DNA of 64,000 bases from Polyangiaceae bacterium. Lineage in GTDB: Bacteria; Myxococcota_A; Polyangia; Polyangiales; Polyangiaceae. Location of the stretch: contig JAICUB010000004.1 in assembly GCA_025936045.1 (NCBI GenBank), forward strand, positions 1 through 64,000. The letters run 5' to 3'. The notes beneath the pieces were generated by a model, which was not told the DNA's origin, made no database searches, and saw only the letters and a program-made list of their open reading frames with translations. Below are positions 49,171 through 57,246 of the stretch, piece after piece. The position numbers and the translations under genes are program-made. How positions within the stretch are numbered: position 1 is the stretch's first letter; each line of letters begins with the position of its first letter.

Positions 49171-50208
49171 TCACCATGCGGCGCAGCGGTCGACGAGCAC
49201 GCCGAGAATGTCATTGGAGCTCGTGATGGCACCCGCCTCGCTCCAGACGATGCCGTCCGGACCGAGATAATCCGGGTGTCCCGTGAAGCTCGGGCGGAGG
49301 TCGAGGAAGTGACACGGGAGGGCCGCTCGCCCGCACGCGTTCTGGATCAAGGGTCGCATCACGTCGAGGCTCGCCTTGAGGGACGCGTTCGTCGCATCGT
49401 CGGAGGGGTCGCTGTAAAACGCGTAGATCACCTGCGCGACACCATCGGCGGCGTAGGCGGCGAGCAGCGCCTCCGCGCCGGCCGCTGCCGCGAGGATCGC
49501 CGGGCAGTCCGGCGCCGGAGCGGTGCCGCACGGCGCGTTCAACACGTCCGTTGCGCCGCCGTCCATGATCACGAGATGCACCGGGCCGTCGGCTCGCGCC
49601 TTCGTCCACTGGTTCATGATGCCGAAGCCTCCGCCTGCGAGCACGGAGTTCAGATAAGAGGAGTAGTCGCGCACGTGATCGCCGTCGGCGAGCACGCCTG
49701 CCGCGGTGGCCGCTTGCTCGAAATCAGCCGTAAATGAGCTCAGCTGAAGCACCGAATCGCCGATGATCGCGATGCTCGAACCCGGGACGGCGCTGAGGGT
49801 GCAAGCGGCGGGCTCGCCCGCGGTGGCCTGAGCCGTGCCGCGCCGGCAATAGCCGGACACGCAGTCGAACCCCGCACCGAGAGCCGCACAATCGCCGGCG
49901 TCGAGGCACGAGACGTCACAGACTGACGGCGGGTCTTCCGCGCTACAGCGCCCTTCCGCCACGCGCGCGGTGAGCGATACGCACGCCGCCGAGCTCGCGA
50001 ACGCCGCGCAGTCGGCATCGTCGCTGCACGTTCGGGTGCAGGCGCCGCAGACGCAGTCGGTGCCGGAGCCGCAGCTCTCCATGCACGCCGAAAGAAAGTG
50101 CGTCTCGCTCCCGGTCTGCGGCGTGAGCTTGCTCGAGCCGCAGGCAAAAAACGCGAGCCCGGCGACGCCGACGACGAGGGCGCGAAACGCGGTGCGAAAC
50201 GACGACAA
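49171..50208 (-). CDS. Lipoprotein with Cys-rich region and SGNH hydrolase-like domain
   Basis: 345 aa from a TTG at 50208, chosen because GGAAGG lies 5 bases upstream and the TTG directly follows the stop of the upstream gene; longer reading runs into that gene. Signal VVGVAGLAFFAC gives a lipobox. Residues about 30-120 hold many Cys in CxDDADC/CxDAGDC repeats (CVCGACTRTCSDDADC, CLDAGDCAALGAGFDC). The rest resembles SGNH esterases: SIAIIGDSVLQLSS (GDS Ser), VIMDGGATDVLN (block III-like) and YLGPDGIVWSEAG, where the usual D-x-x-H catalytic His is replaced by Val-Trp. Activity is therefore doubtful. It may bind carbohydrate or peptidoglycan. Confidence 0.68.
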   Translation of the reverse strand: MSSFRTAFRALVVGVAGLAFFACGSSKLTPQTGSETHFLSACMESCGSGTDCVCGACTRTCSDDADCAAFASSAACVSLTARVAEGRCSAEDPPSVCDVSCLDAGDCAALGAGFDCVSGYCRRGTAQATAGEPAACTLSAVPGSSIAIIGDSVLQLSSFTADFEQAATAAGVLADGDHVRDYSSYLNSVLAGGGFGIMNQWTKARADGPVHLVIMDGGATDVLNAPCGTAPAPDCPAILAAAAGAEALLAAYAADGVAQVIYAFYSDPSDDATNASLKASLDVMRPLIQNACGRAALPCHFLDLRPSFTGHPDYLGPDGIVWSEAGAITSSNDILGVLVDRCAAW

Positions 50209-50209
50209 G

Positions 50210-51196
50210 CTAACCTTCCGTATCTTCGTCGCCTTGCTGGAGCAAGCACTGGCCGACGTAGAGCACGACCTGGGTAACGTCGTCCGGCAGCGCGTGCGCC
50301 GCGTTGTACTCCTCGACCCTGCGCCTGAGCTCACCGAGCTTGCCGCGGACCTCGCGCAAGGTGTCCAACGCTTCCTGGGCGTGAGGGTGGCCGTCCCAAA
50401 CGTCGAGCGTATACGTGCTGCCGCCCACGCGATCAGCCAAGGCCGCGCCCGTGCGGGCGCTGCCGAGGCGTTGGGTCACGGTGTTCACGAGCGCCTTGAA
50501 GTGATCGAAAACGGCCGCTTCCCAACCAACGGGGGAGCCGAGCGGAACCACCAGGTGTTCGGCCCGGTACGAGCCGTCCGGCAAGCGCTCGATGCGGCCG
50601 GCCTCGACCAGCCGAGCGAGCGCGAGCTCGAGTTCGGCCTCATCGAGCTGCTGGCGTGCGAGGTCGCTGAAGGCGACCGGTCCCTCACGATAGACGAGGG
50701 CCCAGATCAGCTCGTCGAGGCCTTCGTTTTTGCGTAGTTGCCGGAGCCGCGCGAGCTCCTCCTCGGGGGTCAGCCGGTAGCTCGCCGCGGCGCCCGCACC
50801 GGACGGCATGATCAGCCCGCTTTCGCAGAGGTCGTGCAGGACGGCGCGCACTTGTGCGTCGTCATCGCCCGCAAAGTGCAAGAAAATCTCGGCGCGGCTA
50901 GCGCTGCCGGCGGCCTGGATGAAGTCGAGCACGGCGATCCAGAGCGAACGCCCGCGGTCGGTGGAGCTTTCGGCGAAACGCTGGATCTTGCGCTGGTAGG
51001 TGCGAAGTCCGAGGCCGAACATGTCCGCGCTCACCTTGCGGCTCACCCCTTGCCGCTCGAGCTCGCGTACGAGGTCGAGGAACACCTGATGTGCGACGTG
51101 AGCGAGCGGGGCGCGAGCTCCCCCGGTCGTGGCAAGTTGCGCGATCAGAATCGTCGTCTGCCGAACGATGGCTTGAATCAGGAGCTCGACCGTCAT
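50210..51196 (-). CDS. Conserved helix-turn-helix type protein of unknown function
   Basis: 328 aa from the ATG at 51196. Upstream in-frame codons exist, but a TAGACT -10-like element (51228-51233) lies within them. N-terminal helices contain HQVFLDLVRELERQGVSRKV and ADMFGLGLRTYQRKIQRFAE, an HTH-like block (MFGLGLRTYQRK). SSTDRGRSLWIAVLDFIQAA and two winged-helix-like repeats follow (VRAVLHDLCESGLIMPSG and LELALARLVEAGRIERLPDG). The C-terminal 110 residues end with helices LREVRGKLGELRRRVEEYNA. I recognise it only as a myxobacterial-style hypothetical. Its stop (50210-50212) is followed after one base by the TTG of the SGNH-like lipoprotein, so the two are co-expressed. Confidence 0.68.
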   Translation of the reverse strand: MTVELLIQAIVRQTTILIAQLATTGGARAPLAHVAHQVFLDLVRELERQGVSRKVSADMFGLGLRTYQRKIQRFAESSTDRGRSLWIAVLDFIQAAGSASRAEIFLHFAGDDDAQVRAVLHDLCESGLIMPSGAGAAASYRLTPEEELARLRQLRKNEGLDELIWALVYREGPVAFSDLARQQLDEAELELALARLVEAGRIERLPDGSYRAEHLVVPLGSPVGWEAAVFDHFKALVNTVTQRLGSARTGAALADRVGGSTYTLDVWDGHPHAQEALDTLREVRGKLGELRRRVEEYNAAHALPDDVTQVVLYVGQCLLQQGDEDTEG

Positions 51197-51227
51197 GCGC
51201 TGCGCCAGCGCATTGATGCGGCCGGGT

Positions 51228-51233
51228 AGTCTA
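51228..51233 (-). promoter_or_regulatory. -10-like TAGACT upstream of the HTH gene
   Basis: TAGACT on the minus strand, preceded by an A-rich CAAAA. It predicts a start near 51221 and a 25-base leader before ATG 51196, supporting that start over upstream in-frame codons. Confidence 0.4.
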
Positions 51234-51834
51234 TTTTGCGCGACATCCGCCGCCGCGACGAGCGACCGATTTGCCACCGGTAAAACCGAGGCAAAAAGCC
51301 GGGCAAAAGCCGGGGGATTTCGAGCGCGGCGTCCGGGCGCGCGGCCAAAAATGATTGCTCCGATTCCCAAAAGTGAGAGGACCAGAGTCCAACGAGTGTC
51401 TTACGGGTTGCCGACGGGTCAGACGAGTCGCGTCCGCGGACACGCGGCGACGGAAGTCTCACACGCGTCACACGACGATGAACTCACGCGCACGCGACGA
51501 CGCGCGCAACGTGATGCGTGGTGTTCGCGACATACGACGGAGCGACGCGCGAGCGACGCGCTCGCATTCGGGCCGCTGTAAGAGAACATCGCGTCCGTCA
51601 GCTGGGCCGCAAAATTGTCCTCGGGTCGTTCTCATTTGTGTCCGTAACGCGCCCGGGCCGCGAGCCCAAACGAAGTCGACAACACATCTCTATTGCGGTG
51701 TGTCACACGCTGCGACTAGCGTCACGGCGTGCTCTCGCGTCCGAGCGTGGGCACCGTGTGTCCGCCGAGCGTCACGCAGTCGAGAGGGCCGCGCACAATG
51801 AAGCACCATCAGGGCTAAGGAAGGACGAGCGATC
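51234..51834. other. Intergenic region upstream of the MFS transporter gene
   Basis: About 600 bp between divergent genes. The stretch is rich in ACGCG/CGACG words. Open frames here are short and Arg-rich like shadow frames, and I see no convincing gene. The last 15 bases carry a strong AAGGAAGG ribosome site for the transporter. No promoter matched consensus clearly. The length leaves room for complex regulation or a small RNA, which I cannot confirm. Confidence 0.35.
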
Positions 51835-53445
51835 ATGGCCAACACAGCGGCGACGTTGAATACGACCAAAGAGCTGTCGAGCGGACAACAGCGAGTCATC
51901 TTCGCTTCATCACTCGGCACCGTGTTCGAGTGGTACGACTTTTATCTCTACGCGACACTCGCGCCGTTCTTCGCGGCCTTGTTCTTCCCGAAGGGGAACG
52001 CCACGGCGGCGCTGCTGGCGAGCTTCGCGGCCTACGCCGCGGGCTTTTTGGTGCGTCCGTTCGGCGCGCTCGTCTTCGGCCGCATCGGCGATCTCGTCGG
52101 TCGTAAATACACGTTCCTCGTGACCATCATCGTGATGGGCATCTCGACCGCGGCCGTCGGCCTCATGCCTACCTACGATTCGATCGGCATGTTCGCGCCG
52201 ATCCTACTCGTGACGCTGCGCCTCGCTCAGGGCCTCGCGCTCGGCGGCGAGTACGGCGGCGCCGCGACCTATGTCGCCGAGCACGCGCCACATGAAAAGC
52301 GGGGTCTGCACACGAGCTGGATCCAGACGACCGCGACGATCGGCTTCTTCCTCTCGCTCATCGTGATCGGCTTTTGCCGCCATGCGTTCGACGAGGCGAC
52401 CTTCAAGTCGTGGGGCTGGCGCGTGCCGTTCCTCGTCTCGCTGTTCCTGCTCGGAACCTCCGTCTACATCCGCCTCAAGCTGAACGAGTCGCCGGTCTTC
52501 TTGCAGATGAAGGCCGAGGGAAAGCACAGTAAGGCGCCGCTCAAGGAGAGCTTCGGCAACTGGAAGAACCTGAAGATCGTGCTGCTCGCGCTCTTCGGCG
52601 CCGCCGCCGGGCAGGGCGTCGTCTGGTACACGGGCCAGTTTTACGCGCTCTTCTTCCTCACGACGACGCTCAAGATCGAGTGGTCCACGGCCTACAACAT
52701 CATCGCCGTCGCGCTCTTGCTCGGCACCGGCCTCTTCGTCTTCTTCGGTTGGCTCTCGGACAAGATCGGCCGCAAGAACATCATGGTGGCGGGCTGCGTC
52801 CTCGCGGCCGTCACGTACTTCCCGATCTTCAAGGCGATGACGCACTTCGGCAATCCCGCGCTCGAAGCCTTCGCCGACAGGACGAAGATCGAGCTTACCG
52901 CCGAGAACTGCCAGACCCACCTCTTCCCGAATCCGAAGACGGTCTATAGCGAGTGCGACAAGACCCAAGACTTCTTCGCGAAACGCAGCCTCTCTTACGA
53001 GACGGTGGCGGCGCAGCCGGGTCAGAGAGTGGGCATCAAGCTCAACGACGCCTCCTTCACCGGCTTCGACGAAAAGGCGCTGACCGCGAAGCTCAAGGAG
53101 CTCGGCTACCCGGCGAAGGCGAATCCCGCCGAGGTGAACTCGTTCATGCTGGTCCTGCTCATCCTGCTCCAGGTCGTTTACGTCACGATGGTGTACGGCC
53201 CCATCGCGGCGTTCCTCGTCGAGCTCTTCCCCACGCGCATTCGGTATACGTCGATGTCGCTGCCTTATCATATCGGCAACGGCTGGTTCGGCGGCATGCT
53301 GCCCCTCACTGCTTCGGCCATCGTCGCAGCGAGCGGCAACATCTACGCCGGGCTGTGGTATCCGGTCGTGGTCGCGGCGATCACCGCGGTGATCGGCTTG
53401 ATCTTCATCCGCGAGTCGAAGGACCACCAACTGCACACGCTCTGA
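51835..53445 (+). CDS. MFS transporter, metabolite:H+ symporter (MHS) type
   Basis: 536 aa, about 12 membrane helices. MHS/ShiA-ProP signatures: SLGTVFEWYDFYLYATLAPF, FLVRPFGALVFGRIGDLVGR, LRLAQGLALGGEYGGAATYV, AEHAPHEKRGLHTSWIQTTA, WGWRVPFLVSLFLLGTSVYI and GWLSDKIGRKNIMVAG. Between helices 8 and 9 about 100 extra soluble residues occur (from MTHFGNPALEAF to ANPAEVNSF, with two Cys). Proton-coupled uptake of a small organic acid or osmolyte is expected. A porin-like gene follows after 27 bp, suggesting a two-membrane uptake system. Confidence 0.9.
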   Translation: MANTAATLNTTKELSSGQQRVIFASSLGTVFEWYDFYLYATLAPFFAALFFPKGNATAALLASFAAYAAGFLVRPFGALVFGRIGDLVGRKYTFLVTIIVMGISTAAVGLMPTYDSIGMFAPILLVTLRLAQGLALGGEYGGAATYVAEHAPHEKRGLHTSWIQTTATIGFFLSLIVIGFCRHAFDEATFKSWGWRVPFLVSLFLLGTSVYIRLKLNESPVFLQMKAEGKHSKAPLKESFGNWKNLKIVLLALFGAAAGQGVVWYTGQFYALFFLTTTLKIEWSTAYNIIAVALLLGTGLFVFFGWLSDKIGRKNIMVAGCVLAAVTYFPIFKAMTHFGNPALEAFADRTKIELTAENCQTHLFPNPKTVYSECDKTQDFFAKRSLSYETVAAQPGQRVGIKLNDASFTGFDEKALTAKLKELGYPAKANPAEVNSFMLVLLILLQVVYVTMVYGPIAAFLVELFPTRIRYTSMSLPYHIGNGWFGGMLPLTASAIVAASGNIYAGLWYPVVVAAITAVIGLIFIRESKDHQLHTL

Positions 53446-53472
53446 GCGCGCTTTTCATCGCGAGGTATCCAC

Positions 53473-54762
53473 GTGAAGCAAGCACTCGTTCTGCTCTCTC
53501 TCTTGGCGGTGATGCTGGTCAGCAGCGTGGCCGGAGCCGCGCCCGTCTTCAAAGACGAGGACAAGGGAATCGCCGTCAACGTCGGCGTCCTCCTGCAGCC
53601 GTGGTTTCAGATGACGATGCCGGGCTCGAATGGGGCGGGGCCCGGCGCCTGCGGCAGCGCCCTCAGGAACCGCTGCTCGACGGGCATCGGTAACGCGCGC
53701 GGGGACGGCCCGGCCGAGGACTTCTTTCTCCGCCGCGCCCGCCTCATGATCTGGGGTTCGGTCACGAAGGACCTCGCCTATTTTGCAGAGACCGACGAGC
53801 CAAACCTCGGCAAGGGCGGCAATTTCAACACCGGCGCGGGCAGCGCGTTCTCCTTCATTCAGGACGCCTTCCTGTCGTACACGATCCACCCGGCCTTCAA
53901 GATCGACGTGGGCTTGTTCCTCATCCCGCTCTCGCACCACACCCTCGAAGGCGCGACGAGCCTCAACGCACTCGACTACCACTCGGACGAGATCCGCTTC
54001 CCGACGGGCCGTATCTTCCGTGACACCGGTATTCAGTTCCGCGGCCTCGCCCTGCAGGATCACCTCCACTATCGCCTCGCCATCACCGAAGGGGTGAGGA
54101 ACAGCGCATTGGTCGTGACGACGGCGGGAGCCCCCGCGCCGGCGCACTCGGTCCTGAACCCGGGCAGCGTGCCCCGCTTCACCGCGCAGATCCGCGGCAA
54201 CATCATGGGGTCGGAGCCCGACTTCTTCTTCAAGGGCATCTACTTTTCGGAGAAGCCGATCATCAGCGTGGGTCTCGGCGGCGACTGGCAGTCAGAGGCA
54301 GCCTTCAAGCTCAACCACCACCACGGCGACTACGCGGCACTGAGCGCCGACGCCTTCGTCGAGTACCCCCTCACGCCGAAGGACGAGATCATCGGCAAGG
54401 TGAACTACTTCTACTACGCCCAGGGTAACGAGTCGTTCACCGGCCCCGTGTTGGTCAACGGCATGATGGTCAACTCGACGGTCGCCGTGCCGGGCGCGAC
54501 GAGCGTGCCTCAGGGGTCGAGCGCGGCCTACGCCGAGGTCGGTTTCCGCCACGACTTCATCGAGCCGCTCGCGTACCTCGAGGTCTTCAAGGCGCGTAAG
54601 GACGAGCAGAGCATCCTGGCGCCGCACGTCGGCGTGAACTTCTGGGTGCTGAAGCACAACTTCAACGTGAAGACCGACGTCGGCTACAAGCGCACCGAGG
54701 TCAAAGCCCAAACGATGAAGAAGGACATCCTCTGGACCACCCAGGCCCAGATGTTCTTCTGA
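53473..54762 (+). CDS. Outer-membrane porin (phosphate-selective porin O/P-like)
   Basis: 429 aa from a GTG with GAGG upstream. Signal peptide (LVLLSLLAVMLVSSVAGAAP). Porin features: GIAVNVGVLLQPWFQMTM, DFFLRRARLMIWGSVTKDLA, YFAETDEPNLGKGG, FIQDAFLSYTIHPAFKIDVG, HYRLAITEGVRN, strands such as GKVNYFYYAQGNESF and FRHDFIEPLAYLEVFKARKD, and a terminal Phe (QAQMFF). Two Cys near residue 60 (ACGSALRNRC) may form a loop disulphide. It lies 27 bp after the MHS transporter and probably lets the same solute cross the outer membrane. Confidence 0.82.
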   Translation: MKQALVLLSLLAVMLVSSVAGAAPVFKDEDKGIAVNVGVLLQPWFQMTMPGSNGAGPGACGSALRNRCSTGIGNARGDGPAEDFFLRRARLMIWGSVTKDLAYFAETDEPNLGKGGNFNTGAGSAFSFIQDAFLSYTIHPAFKIDVGLFLIPLSHHTLEGATSLNALDYHSDEIRFPTGRIFRDTGIQFRGLALQDHLHYRLAITEGVRNSALVVTTAGAPAPAHSVLNPGSVPRFTAQIRGNIMGSEPDFFFKGIYFSEKPIISVGLGGDWQSEAAFKLNHHHGDYAALSADAFVEYPLTPKDEIIGKVNYFYYAQGNESFTGPVLVNGMMVNSTVAVPGATSVPQGSSAAYAEVGFRHDFIEPLAYLEVFKARKDEQSILAPHVGVNFWVLKHNFNVKTDVGYKRTEVKAQTMKKDILWTTQAQMFF

Positions 54763-54919
54763 TCGCGCGCTGGTTGCGTTCGTGCCCCAGCTCGCCGAGC
54801 TAAAGCGGGCGCCGGATTCGTGACAATTTGACGCGCGCGACGCGGCAGGACTCGACCTATATTTGCGCCTGTTCGCGCGGTCGGCGCGACCTCAGGTTCA
54901 ATCGCTCGGGAGGCTTGCC

Positions 54920-55921
54920 ATGAAGATCATGAACGGTTGGCTGTGGTGCATGGGTGCAGGGCTCGGGCTCGTCGCGTGCGGAGGCTCCGAACCCGCACCG
55001 GCCTCGCCTCCTCCCGCGCCGGAAACGACGGCGGTGGCAACCCCGCAACCGTCCGTCGCCGCCGTTGCCGCGCCCACGGTGCCGCCCGCGCCGCCGCCCG
55101 CTCCGAAGCTCAAATTGCGGGTCGTCACGGGCTCGCCGGAGGGCTTCCTCGTCAATTCGACCCTCATCACGGGCGAGAAGGACGCGGTGCTCATCGACGC
55201 GCAATTCACGATCGCCGACGGCAAGCGCGTCGCCGACGCCGTGAAAGAAAGCGGGAAGAACCTCACGCTCGTCTACGTCACGCACAGCCATCCCGACCAC
55301 TACTTCGGCTTCGTTTCGATCAAGGACGCGTTCCCGAACGCAAAGCTCGTCGCGCTTCCCGCGACCGTCGCCGAAATCGGGAAAACGTGGGAGGCGAAGG
55401 TGAAGCAGTGGAAGCCCATGTACAAAGAGGGCATCACCGCCAAGCCCTTCTTACCCGAGCCGATGACGGGCAATACGCTCGACCTCGAGGGGCAGAAGCT
55501 CGAAGTGACGGGCGGAATGCAAGGCGACGAAGCGGAGAACTCCTACGTCTCGATTCCGTCGCTGCATGCCATCGTCACGGGCGACATCGTCTACGACGAG
55601 GTCTTCCCGTGGACCGCTGAGACGAACATCGAACAGCGGCACACCTGGGAAGGCGTGCTCGACAAGCTCGCCGCGACCAACCCGACGCTCGTCGTACCGG
55701 GTCATCAAAAGCCCGAGCGCGCCCAGACCCCGGAAAACCTCGGCTTCACCAAAAACTACCTCTTGGCGTTCGATGAAGCGCTCGCGAGCTCGAAGAAGCC
55801 GAAGGAGCTCGAGGCCAAGATGAAGGCCAAGTACCCCAATGCCGCGCTCGACATGATTTTGAAGCTGGGGGCGGAGGCCGCGCTGAAGAAGCCGGCCAAG
55901 GCGCCCCAAGCCGCGAAATAG
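54920..55921 (+). CDS. Metallo-beta-lactamase-fold hydrolase lipoprotein
   Basis: 333 aa from ATG 54920 with GGGAGG ribosome site. Lipoprotein signal LGLVAC (Cys about 20), then a Pro/Ala-rich linker to residue 65. MBL-fold motifs: FLVNSTLITGEKDAVLIDAQ, LVYVTHSHPDHYFGFVSIKD (HxHxDH), SYVSIPSLHAIVTGDIVYDE and LVVPGHQKPE (final His). The C-terminal helices (EALASSKKPKELEAKMKAKY) match the family of secreted MBL proteins near transporters. The substrate is unknown. A TATATT hexamer at about 54858 may be the -10. Small inverted repeat AGCGACG / CGTCGCT at 55933-55949 after the stop. Confidence 0.85.
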   Translation: MKIMNGWLWCMGAGLGLVACGGSEPAPASPPPAPETTAVATPQPSVAAVAAPTVPPAPPPAPKLKLRVVTGSPEGFLVNSTLITGEKDAVLIDAQFTIADGKRVADAVKESGKNLTLVYVTHSHPDHYFGFVSIKDAFPNAKLVALPATVAEIGKTWEAKVKQWKPMYKEGITAKPFLPEPMTGNTLDLEGQKLEVTGGMQGDEAENSYVSIPSLHAIVTGDIVYDEVFPWTAETNIEQRHTWEGVLDKLAATNPTLVVPGHQKPERAQTPENLGFTKNYLLAFDEALASSKKPKELEAKMKAKYPNAALDMILKLGAEAALKKPAKAPQAAK

Positions 55922-55971
55922 CGCCGCGCTAGAGCGACGACGCGTCGCTACCGCAGTCCTCTGCAAATTTA

Positions 55972-56005
55972 CGCGTAGCACGCCGCTTCAACAACGTGCT
56001 ACGCG
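55972..56005. promoter_or_regulatory. Palindromic operator candidate before the Ni/Co-type transporter
   Basis: Perfect 11-bp arms CGCGTAGCACG (55972-55982) and CGTGCTACGCG (55995-56005) with a 12-base spacer. The right arm ends 6 bases before the GTG at 56012. Its position over the expected core promoter suggests repression, for example by a metal-sensing dimer/tetramer. As RNA it would also be a strong hairpin. It does not match the NikR GTATGA-N16-TCATAC consensus. Confidence 0.6.
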
Positions 56006-56011
56006 GGAGCG

Positions 56012-56713
56012 GTGACGCCGGTGCCGCTCGTCGCGCTCGGGTTCGTGCTCGGCTTGCGCCACGCCACGGACACCGATCACGTGGTCGCCGTCACCGCGCT
56101 CGTGAGCCGGGAGCGCTCGTTCGGCTCGGCTCTCGCTCTCGGCGGCTTCTGGGGGCTCGGCCACATGCTCACGTTGCTCGCGATCGGCGGCGCCATCGTC
56201 GCGTGCGGCCTCGTGATACCGCCTCAGGTCGGACTCTGGCTCGAAATGGCGGTGGCCGTCATGCTCGTGCTGCTCGGCGCGGCGAACCTCGGCGCCCGCG
56301 CCGCCGCCCGCGCGGAGCCGGTGCAGGCGGCCGCTGCCCCGTCGCGCGACGCGGCTGCGCGCGCTGGCTTCGGCGTTTGGCTGCGTCGCGGTAGCCGCTC
56401 GCTCGTCGTCGGTGCGGTGCACGGCCTGGCCGGCTCCGCCGCAGTCGCATTGCTCGTGCTCACGGCCGAACGGCGCGTGCTGCCGGCGCTGGGTTACCTC
56501 GCGCTGTTCGGCGCGGGGACGGTCCTCGGCATGCTGCTCGTGACCGCGACTTTCGTCGTGCCGCTCCGCGTCGCCACCGCGCGCTTTGCGTCGCTCGAAC
56601 GCGCCGTCGCGCGCGCGACGGGCGTGCTGAGCGTCGTCGTCGGCCTTTTTCTCGCGTATCGCATCGGCTTCGTCGATGGGCTCCTCTTCGGCCACCCCGC
56701 CCTCAGCGACTGA
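56012..56713 (+). CDS. Nickel/cobalt transporter-like (NiCoT/UreH-type) membrane protein
   Basis: 233 aa from a GTG. About six membrane helices. The NiCoT signature HX4DH is present in LGLRHATDTDHVVAVTALVS, with GFWGLGHMLTLLAIGGAIV and GAVHGLAGSAAVALLVLTAE (a second His motif). Soluble Ala/Arg loop at about 97-120. Probably takes up Ni2+ or Co2+; specificity cannot be read from sequence. An 11-bp palindrome immediately upstream suggests metal-responsive control. No nickel enzyme gene is in the window. Confidence 0.82.
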   Translation: MTPVPLVALGFVLGLRHATDTDHVVAVTALVSRERSFGSALALGGFWGLGHMLTLLAIGGAIVACGLVIPPQVGLWLEMAVAVMLVLLGAANLGARAAARAEPVQAAAAPSRDAAARAGFGVWLRRGSRSLVVGAVHGLAGSAAVALLVLTAERRVLPALGYLALFGAGTVLGMLLVTATFVVPLRVATARFASLERAVARATGVLSVVVGLFLAYRIGFVDGLLFGHPALSD

Positions 56714-56732
56714 GCGCGGCGCTCGCTTTTGG

Positions 56733-56738
56733 TAGTCT
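56733..56738 (+). promoter_or_regulatory. -10-like TAGTCT close to the GreA-like start
   Basis: GGTAGTCTCG places TAGTCT 7 bases before the ATG at 56746, as in the modules at 48134 and 63028. The transcript should start at or next to the A of ATG. Confidence 0.5.
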
Positions 56739-56745
56739 CGACCGC

Positions 56746-57225
56746 ATGGACAAGCATCGCTTGCTCGAAGAGCTCGGAGCGGTCCTGCGCGAGGAGCTCG
56801 CAGCCGCGAGCCGAGTGGCGAAGGAAACCGCTGACGCCGCGAACCATCCGGAAGCGCGCCCGGAAAACGACAAGGACACGCGCAAACTCGAGCTCTCGTA
56901 CCTCGCCGCCGGCCAGGCGACGCGCGTGAAGGAGCTCGAGACCGGCTTGGCACTCCTCGCGCAAATTCCCGTGCGCGTCTTCGGCGCCGCCGACGCCCTC
57001 ACGATCGGAGCGTTCGCCGAGCTGGACGTCGCGGGCAAGCCGCAGCGCGTGCTCTTGAGCCCGGCGGGCGGCGGCTTGAAGCTCGCCGGAGCGGACGGCG
57101 AAATCAACGTGGTCACGCCCGCGTCTCCGCTCGGGCGCGGCTTGCTCGGTAAATGCCAGGGCGACGCGTTCGAGCTCGTCATCGGCAGAGACAAGCGCGA
57201 AGTGACGATCGTCGCGGTGGGGTGA
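56746..57225 (+). CDS. GreA/GreB-like transcription elongation factor family protein
   Basis: 159 aa. N-terminal helices (RLLEELGAVLREELAAASRV, ELSYLAAGQATRVKELETGL) form a coiled-coil-like arm. The C-terminal half resembles the GreA/B C-domain: IGAFAELDVAGKPQRVLLSP, GGGLKLAGADGEINVVTPAS, PLGRGLLGKCQGDAFELVIG, KREVTIVAV. The acidic tip pair of true GreA is not obvious, so transcript cleavage is uncertain. It may instead be a Gre-fold anti-factor or RNA-polymerase binding protein. Probably leaderless. Confidence 0.75.
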   Translation: MDKHRLLEELGAVLREELAAASRVAKETADAANHPEARPENDKDTRKLELSYLAAGQATRVKELETGLALLAQIPVRVFGAADALTIGAFAELDVAGKPQRVLLSPAGGGLKLAGADGEINVVTPASPLGRGLLGKCQGDAFELVIGRDKREVTIVAVG

Positions 57226-57234
57226 GCGACGCGC

Positions 57235-57240
57235 TAAGCT
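57235..57240 (+). promoter_or_regulatory. -10-like TAAGCT close to the oxidase start
   Basis: TAAGCT ends 6 bases before the GTG at 57247, and lies 9 bases after the preceding stop. The predicted transcript begins at the start codon. Confidence 0.4.
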
Positions 57241-57246
57241 TACCGG

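Noticed and set aside
51355..51801. 148-codon plus-strand open frame in the intergenic region before the MFS transporter
   Set aside because: Arg/Ser/Thr-rich composition typical of shadow frames in GC-rich DNA, no ribosome site and no recognisable motif.
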